Below the pieces are notes generated by a model. The model made no database searches. It had not been told where the DNA came from and was given only the letters and a program-made list of their open reading frames with translations. Below are positions 5,314-9,774 of a DNA stretch of 9,774 nt, piece after piece. Within the stretch, counting starts at the first letter, position 1; each line of letters starts with the position of its first letter. The stretch is taken from NCBI GenBank assembly GCA_021784715.1, contig JAJYHP010000146.1, forward strand, positions 1-9,774, written 5' to 3'. This DNA comes from a bacterium. Lineage in GTDB: Bacteria; Eremiobacterota; Eremiobacteria; Baltobacterales; Baltobacteraceae. Position numbers and translations under genes: made by a program.

Positions 5314-6991
5314 TCTCTACATCGGTCGCCAAGCGTATCGAACGAACGCGCAGCAAGCCGCGCGCTGAATTCCCGAGGTAGATGGCCTCGGCCCCCGCGA
5401 GATCATGCGCTCGAAGCGTGGCTTCTTCGGCGCTACCCTCAGCGAGTAAGGTGGCGCGGAGAATACCCGGTAGCAGCCCGGCCTCCAACGGCGGAGTGAG
5501 AAGACGGCCGCCGCGGCGGATGAAGAGATTGGTGCGGCTGCCCTCGGTGAACTCGCCGCGTTCGTTTGCGAGCAACGCATCGAAGCAGCCCGTGTTTTTT
5601 GCGTGCGTGGCGGCGCGCTCGTGCGCCGGCCTATACGAGCTCTTGATGCCTAACCACGGATCGTCGGAGCGAACGCGCGTCGGTGAGATCGCGATATCGA
5701 TTCCTTCGGGGCGCTCCAACGGCGCTCGATGAAGCGAGAACGCGCCGCGATTTTCGAGGCGCACGCGCAGCAGCGTCGGCATCGTCGCGGAGCTGCGTGC
5801 GTCGTCGATACTCGCACGCACCGCATCGAGATCGATGGGTATGCGTAGGCGCTGCGCCGCAGAGGCGAGCCGTTGCAGATGCAGCTCGATCGTAGCATCG
5901 GATGCGTCGCTCGCCAAGGTCTCCCAGAGCTCGAAGCGGGCGGCCTCCCGAAGGAAGTGCAGTTTCGTATCGATCTCGCTGCGTTCGTCGGTCGCTTGCG
6001 AATCGTAGAGAATCCCGCCGCCGACGCGAACGCACGCCGAGGCGGCATCGCTCTGCACGGTGCGAATCGCGACGTTCCACCAGCCGCGGCGCTCGGGCGC
6101 GAGATAGCCGATGCTGCCGCAGTAGATCTCGCGCGGGGTTGCTTCGAGCCGCGCGATATACTCCATCGCGGCGCGTTTCGGAGCACCGGTAACGCTCGCG
6201 CAGGGAAAGGTCGCGGCAAAGATCTCCGCCAGCGTTGAGGAGCGGCCGAGATCGGCGCGCAGGGTCGAGGTCATCGTTGCAAACGTCGGGTAGCGCTCGA
6301 TCTCGAGCAGTCGCTCCGTTTCGACGCGCGCACCGAGACGGTGCAGATCGTTGCGCAGCACGTCGACGATCATGAGGTTCTCCGCGCGATTCTTCTCGTT
6401 GAGCAACTCGTCGCAGCGGTCGAGTGCGGCGGTGCCTTTCATCGGACGCGCCACGAGCGTATCGCCCTCGAAGCGCAGGAAGAGTTCGGGCGACCACGAG
6501 AGCGCGTAACGTTCTTCATCTTGGACGAATGCTTGATAACGCGCATCGGTACGTGCGGCGATCGCCGACCAGAGTGCATAGGGATCGCCGCTCCACGCAA
6601 AGTGAAACGGGGCGCAATAGTTTACTTGATAGACCTCGCCGTCGCGAATCGCCTCGACGATCGCTTCGATCGCGCGCTCGTAGCCGGGCTCGGTAAAGAG
6701 CGGAAGCGGCGGCGCAAAGGGCTCGATCTCCGCGCCCTCGCTTTCGCGAGGGAGCGGCCTTTCGAACACCCCGATCGCCAGCAGCGGCCATGCGGCATCG
6801 ATGGGAAGATCGTGAAATGCCGAACCGAGCGCATAATTCAGATAGCCCGCGATCCAATAGCCGTCGGCGAGCGCGCGTTCGGCTTCGGCGAGAGCACGCT
6901 CCGCCTCCACGAGGCTGCGGGCTCGCAGGGTAACGATGGGGTCGCGGAAATCGATTTCGTCGATCCCCGCGCACGCAACGCGGAGGCTCAC
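5282..6991 (-). CDS. pabB: Aminodeoxychorismate synthase component I fused to aminodeoxychorismate lyase (PabB-PabC)
   Basis: Cytoplasmic bifunctional enzyme of p-aminobenzoate (folate) synthesis, about 569 residues. The N-terminal part (about 1-350) turns chorismate plus ammonia into aminodeoxychorismate. The C-terminal PLP fold-type IV part (about 355-569) removes pyruvate. Seen: RPMKGTA with Lys185, the active-site Lys that separates PabB from anthranilate synthase; MIVDVLRNDL (206-215); CASVTGAPKR (264-273); RVGGGILYDSQATDERSE (322-339); then GIKSSYR with the probable PLP Lys450 and EGSRTNLF (483-490). No amidotransferase (PabA/TrpG) gene is in the window, so ammonia must come from a partner encoded elsewhere. 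The GTG at 6991 is preferred: upstream codons are low-complexity Arg/Ala and would run into the divergent OPT gene. GGAG lies 11 bases before it. GTG at 7000 is an alternative. The last 32 bases overlap the repressor gene. Confidence 0.9.
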   Translation of the reverse strand: MSLRVACAGIDEIDFRDPIVTLRARSLVEAERALAEAERALADGYWIAGYLNYALGSAFHDLPIDAAWPLLAIGVFERPLPRESEGAEIEPFAPPLPLFTEPGYERAIEAIVEAIRDGEVYQVNYCAPFHFAWSGDPYALWSAIAARTDARYQAFVQDEERYALSWSPELFLRFEGDTLVARPMKGTAALDRCDELLNEKNRAENLMIVDVLRNDLHRLGARVETERLLEIERYPTFATMTSTLRADLGRSSTLAEIFAATFPCASVTGAPKRAAMEYIARLEATPREIYCGSIGYLAPERRGWWNVAIRTVQSDAASACVRVGGGILYDSQATDERSEIDTKLHFLREAARFELWETLASDASDATIELHLQRLASAAQRLRIPIDLDAVRASIDDARSSATMPTLLRVRLENRGAFSLHRAPLERPEGIDIAISPTRVRSDDPWLGIKSSYRPAHERAATHAKNTGCFDALLANERGEFTEGSRTNLFIRRGGRLLTPPLEAGLLPGILRATLLAEGSAEEATLRAHDLAGAEAIYLGNSARGLLRVRSIRLATDVEISRGSSQTYR

Positions 6992-7070
6992 CGCCCTCAC
7001 TGCTCCTGCGGCCCGAGCGCTCCCTGCCCCGCGGCAAGGATTGGCGCCGCGACGGCGTAAGGCCGCAGTC
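6992..7070. other. Short divergent intergenic region between pabB-pabC and the OPT transporter gene
   Basis: These 79 bases are very GC-rich and show no recognisable -10 box on either strand. TAAGG (7058-7062), eight bases before the ATG at 7071, is a fair ribosome site for the OPT gene. GCGGC (7031-7035) can pair with GCCGC at 7046-7050 or with GCCGC at 7062-7066; the second pairing would cover part of the ribosome site. In DNA this rich in G and C such pairings are expected by chance. The promoters may lie inside the opposing coding regions. Confidence 0.4.
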
Positions 7071-9035
7071 ATGAAAACGAGCCACGAACTGACGCTGCGC
7101 GGCATTATCATCGGCGCGGTCATCACCCTGTTCTTTACTGCAGCAAACGTCTATCTCGGCCTCAAGGTCGGGCTTACGTTTGCCTCCTCGATCCCGGCTG
7201 CGGTGATCTCCATGGCGATCCTCCGCTGGTTTAAAGACTCCAGCGTGCAAGAGAATAATATCGTGCAGACCGTCGCTTCGTCGGCGGGGACGCTCTCCTC
7301 GATCATCTTCGTGCTGCCCGGGCTGGTGATGATCGGTTGGTGGACCGGCTTCCCGTTCTGGGAATCGTTCTCGGTAGCCGCGCTCGGCGGCATTCTCGGG
7401 GTCATGTACACGATTCCGTTGCGCCGTGCGTTGGTCACCAACTCCGATCTCCCATATCCGGAGGGCGTCGCAGCAGCGGAGGTGCTGCGCGTCGGCGCGT
7501 CGTCGAAGAGCGGTGCCCGCGAGGGAGCCGCCGGACTGATCGCGATTCTCGCCGGATCGATTGCATCGGCGGCATTTGCCGCCGTCGTCGCGACGCGCGT
7601 CTTCATCGGCGAGTTCGACGCCTATCGCCGTTTCGGCCATGCGACGACCGGAATCGGCATCTCGCTCTCGCTCGCACTCGTCGGCGCCGGACACCTGATC
7701 GGTTTGAGCGTCGGGCTGGCGATACTCGCCGGCATCGTCATCGCTTGGGGAATCTTGGTGCCGATCCTCACCGCCATCCATCCGGCCGTCGGCGGTTCGC
7801 CGATGGATGTCGCGATGGCGACCTGGTCGCACGACGTGCGTTTTATCGGCGCCGGGGCGATTGGCGTCGCGGCGATCTGGACGCTGTTGCAATTGCTCGC
7901 TCCCGTTCTCGAAGGTTTGCGCGGCGCACTCGCCGCAGCGCAGACGCGCAAAGAAGGGCGCGCACACGAACTCGAGCGTACCGAACGCGATATTCCGATC
8001 GGGATCGTCACCGGTGTCTCGGCAGCACTGATGTTGCCGCTCGCGATCCTCTTGTTTATTTTCGTGCAGGGCGTGCTGCCGCCCGCGATCGCGATACCGC
8101 TGATCGTGGTGGCGATTCTCTATATCGCCATCGTCGGGCTCTTCGTTGCGGCGATCTGTGGTTATATGGCCGGTTTGATCGGCTCGTCGAACAGCCCGGT
8201 ATCGGGGCTCGCGATTCTCGCCGTGTTGGGAATCGCGCTCGTCGCCGTGTTCTTCGGCCACGGTCACCCCGAACTCACCAAACCGCTGCTGGCATTTGCG
8301 CTCTTCGTAACGACGGTCGTGATCTCGGTGGCAACGATTGCCAACGACAATCTGCAAGATCTCAAGACCGGCCAACTCGTCGATGCCACGCCGTGGAAGC
8401 AGCAGGTTGCGTTGGTGATCGGCGTCATCGTCGGCGCGGCGGTCATTCCGCCGATTCTCGATCTCCTAGCACGCGGCTATGGTTTTATGGGCGCGGCAAA
8501 TTTGCACGTCGCACCGGGCTCGCACCCGTTACCCGCACCACAAGCGATGCTCATTACCGCGTTGGCGAAGGGCGTGCTCGGCGGGAACCTCGATTGGTCG
8601 CTCATCGGCATCGGTGCTTTGATCGGCGCGGTCGTCGTCGCGATCGACGAAGTCCTCCGCGCGACCGGTCGCGGAAAGCTGCCGCCGCTCGCCGTCGGTC
8701 TCGGGATCTATCTGCCGAGTTCGACGACCGCTCCGGTCGTCATCGGCGCGTTATTGGGCTACTGGTACGAGCGCCGTTTGCGCGGCGAAAGCTTCGCCGA
8801 TATCGGTAAGCGATTGGGGGTCTTGCTCGCCTCGGGATTGATCGTTGGGGAGAGTCTCTTCGGCGTGCTCTTAGCCGGGTTAATCGTCGCGAGCAACCAC
8901 GGGACGCCGCTTGCACTGGTCGGGGATGCCTTCGTCGGGCCCTCGCAGGTGATCGGAACGCTCGCGTTCGTCGCGACGGTCGGCGGCCTCTATACCTGGA
9001 TGCGACGGTTAGCGCGAGGAGTTCCCGGCGCATGA
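7071..9035 (+). CDS. OPT-family transporter (bacterial oligopeptide transporter type)
   Basis: Polytopic inner-membrane transporter of the OPT superfamily, 654 residues, with many hydrophobic helices across its length. Family marks seen: LTLRGIIIGAVITLFFTAANVYLGLKVG at the start (residues 7-34), NSDLPYPEGVAAAEVL (124-139; the conserved LPYPEG block), GLIGSSNSPVSG (368-379; SNSPVSG block), DLKTGQLVDATPWKQQ (430-445) and LGIYLPSS (544-551). OPT proteins are probably proton-coupled and carry peptides or metal chelates; bacterial members are mostly uncharacterised, so no substrate is assigned. ATG at 7071 is chosen because homology begins immediately after it and a TAAGG site lies eight bases upstream; the in-frame extension back to 6936 is Arg/Ala-rich and overlaps pabB. 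The stop shares ATGA with the next gene. Confidence 0.9.
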   Translation: MKTSHELTLRGIIIGAVITLFFTAANVYLGLKVGLTFASSIPAAVISMAILRWFKDSSVQENNIVQTVASSAGTLSSIIFVLPGLVMIGWWTGFPFWESFSVAALGGILGVMYTIPLRRALVTNSDLPYPEGVAAAEVLRVGASSKSGAREGAAGLIAILAGSIASAAFAAVVATRVFIGEFDAYRRFGHATTGIGISLSLALVGAGHLIGLSVGLAILAGIVIAWGILVPILTAIHPAVGGSPMDVAMATWSHDVRFIGAGAIGVAAIWTLLQLLAPVLEGLRGALAAAQTRKEGRAHELERTERDIPIGIVTGVSAALMLPLAILLFIFVQGVLPPAIAIPLIVVAILYIAIVGLFVAAICGYMAGLIGSSNSPVSGLAILAVLGIALVAVFFGHGHPELTKPLLAFALFVTTVVISVATIANDNLQDLKTGQLVDATPWKQQVALVIGVIVGAAVIPPILDLLARGYGFMGAANLHVAPGSHPLPAPQAMLITALAKGVLGGNLDWSLIGIGALIGAVVVAIDEVLRATGRGKLPPLAVGLGIYLPSSTTAPVVIGALLGYWYERRLRGESFADIGKRLGVLLASGLIVGESLFGVLLAGLIVASNHGTPLALVGDAFVGPSQVIGTLAFVATVGGLYTWMRRLARGVPGA

Positions 9036-9304
9036 GAGCGCTCGATATTCTGGGCCTGAGCGCCGGAACGCTGACGACGCTCTCGTTCATGCCGCAGATG
9101 CTCCGCATCCTCAAACGTCGCAGCGCCGACGATCTCTCTTATGGCGCGCTCGCGTTTTTTATCCTCGGCATCTCGCTCTGGGTCTGGTACGGCATCGCGC
9201 TACACTCGTTGCCGATTCTGCTGACCAATGCCGTGACGCTGGCGCTGAATTTCTCTATTCTCGTGCTGAAGATCGCGCACGACCGTCGCCGCGCTGTGGA
9301 ATGA
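9032..9304 (+). CDS. SemiSWEET-type transporter (MtN3/PQ-loop family)
   Basis: A 90-residue protein with three membrane helices (about 5-24, 38-56, 60-80), the size and layout of bacterial SemiSWEETs, which dimerise in the inner membrane and pass sugars by facilitated diffusion. The Pro-Gln motif is seen in SFMPQML (P21, Q22). SADDLSYGALAFFILGISLW (31-50) and the TM3 Asn in LLTNAVTL (N66) are typical of the family. The start overlaps the OPT stop (ATGA) and has its own AGGAG (9017-9021) ten bases upstream, so the two transporters are likely made from one mRNA. The sugar substrate is unknown. The last 50 bases overlap the convergent msrB gene. Confidence 0.9.
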   Translation: MRALDILGLSAGTLTTLSFMPQMLRILKRRSADDLSYGALAFFILGISLWVWYGIALHSLPILLTNAVTLALNFSILVLKIAHDRRRAVE

Positions 9305-9761
9305 ATCGCAGCGCGAGCCCGTCGATACAGTAACGCAGGCCGGTCGGCTGCGGGCCGTCGTGAAAGCGATGGCCGAGGTGCCCTCCGCAACGCGAGCAGT
9401 GCACTTCGGTACGAACCTCACCGATCAACTGATAGTCCTTTTTGTAGCGCACCGCTCCCGGAAGCACGTCCCAAAACGAGGGCCAACCTTCGCCCGCGTG
9501 ATATTTCGTCGCCGAGCTAAAAGCGGGTTGGTTGCATCCGGCGCAGAGGTATCGCCCGGCGGCGAACTCTTTCTCGAGCGGGCTCGAATAGGGTGCCTCC
9601 GTGCCGCCCTCGCGTAAAATTGCATATCGCGCCGGGCCGAGCCGTCGGAGCCATGCCGCCGGGCTCATCGTGACGGCATAACGTTCGGCATGCGCGATGC
9701 GCGGCAGCGATGTCGCTGCGACGAATGCGCTCGCGACGCGGAGCAGCGTGCCGCGCGTCAC
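9255..9761 (-). CDS. msrB: Peptide-methionine (R)-S-oxide reductase MsrB, probably exported
   Basis: Reduces the R-epimer of methionine sulfoxide in proteins; 168 residues from the GTG at 9761. Seen: GGTEAPYSSPL (52-62), the zinc cysteines C73 and C76 (CAGC) and C122 and C125 (CSRC), GWPSFW (92-97), GGHLGHRFHDGP (126-137) and the catalytic Cys145 in RYCIDG. Catalytic and zinc residues are all present. The N-terminus has a hydrophobic stretch ending in AHA (residues 23-25), which reads as a signal peptide with cleavage before ERYAV, so a periplasmic place is likely. TRGTLLR at its start resembles a twin-arginine motif with the second Arg replaced by Gly. No ribosome site precedes the GTG and the frame stays open to the window end, so the true start may lie outside. 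Coding overlaps the SemiSWEET gene by 50 bases at the 3' end. Confidence 0.9.
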   Translation of the reverse strand: MTRGTLLRVASAFVAATSLPRIAHAERYAVTMSPAAWLRRLGPARYAILREGGTEAPYSSPLEKEFAAGRYLCAGCNQPAFSSATKYHAGEGWPSFWDVLPGAVRYKKDYQLIGEVRTEVHCSRCGGHLGHRFHDGPQPTGLRYCIDGLALRFIPQRGDGRARSSARE

Positions 9762-9774
9762 GGTGCCGGAACGT

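Noticed and set aside
4647..5381. Open frame across the divergent promoter and the repressor gene
   Set aside because: It crosses the promoter and operator and is out of frame with the recognisable CsoR-family protein; its composition is Arg/Ser/Asp-rich shadow.
7031..7050. GCGGC/GCCGC hairpin before the OPT gene as a regulatory switch or terminator
   Set aside because: Five-base GC arms are expected by chance here, and there is no T run. Alternative pairing with 7062-7066 could touch the ribosome site but is not convincing.
6936..7070. Forty-five extra N-terminal codons for the OPT gene
   Set aside because: Arg/Ala/Pro-rich, overlaps the divergent pabB start, and family homology begins only at the Met of 7071, which has its own ribosome site.
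6516..8375. Long open frame on the minus strand, 619 codons, antisense to the OPT gene
   Set aside because: Its product is a low-complexity run of Arg, Asp, Gly and His typical of the antisense of a high-GC gene. The opposite strand encodes a clear OPT transporter.
7337..8809. Open frame of 490 codons on the plus strand in another frame of the OPT gene
   Set aside because: Arg-rich shadow composition with no membrane segments or motifs; the OPT frame is homologous throughout.
1..9774. Mobile elements, CRISPR array, tRNA or rRNA genes
   Set aside because: No transposase or integrase motifs, regularly spaced repeats or RNA gene cores were seen; the window is filled by ordinary protein genes of uniform composition.

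Overview
The window is a compact stretch of high-GC DNA (roughly 60% by eye) that is almost entirely coding. It carries eight genes, two of them at the window edges, in four transcriptional blocks. The host is very probably a diderm (Gram-negative-type) bacterium: there is an RND efflux pump, a lipoprotein periplasmic adaptor with a TolC-docking motif, and a secreted partner at the left edge. The precise lineage cannot be read from the sequence. A little-cultured high-GC phylum, Eremiobacterota-like, is only a guess from overall flavour. No RNA gene, insertion sequence, CRISPR array or integration scar was seen, and no stretch longer than 100 bases lacks a gene.

Left block (1-5313). A minus-strand operon of four overlapping genes encodes a small DUF2892 membrane protein (4661-4906), a lipoprotein membrane-fusion protein (3523-4671), an RND permease with an extra C-terminal domain (89-3526) and the start of a signal-peptide-bearing protein, probably the TolC-type outer membrane channel (1-96, cut by the window). 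Divergent from it is a CsoR-superfamily repressor (5002-5313). Its residues fit the persulfide/sulfide-sensing CstR type (two Cys, no His) better than the copper-sensing type. The 95-bp gap holds a near-consensus promoter for the efflux operon. A CsoR/CstR-style C/G-tract palindrome fills that promoter's 17-bp spacer. The reading is an efflux pump switched on when the repressor's cysteines are modified by a sulfur species or, less likely, a metal.

Middle block (5282-6991, minus). This is a fused aminodeoxychorismate synthase / aminodeoxychorismate lyase (PabB-PabC) for p-aminobenzoate and folate synthesis. Its 3' end overlaps the repressor gene tail to tail.

Right block (7071-9304, plus). 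An OPT-family transporter and a SemiSWEET-type transporter are joined by an ATGA stop/start overlap, so two different transporter classes look translationally coupled. A secreted-type methionine sulfoxide reductase B (9255-9761, minus) converges on them and overlaps the SemiSWEET gene by 50 bases. Its true start may lie beyond the window.

The most interesting unit is the CstR-like repressor / DUF2892 / RND efflux operon: its promoter layout, the unusual proton-relay residues of the pump and the pump's unexplained cytoplasmic tail domain. The efflux substrate and the sensed signal are inferences, not readings.
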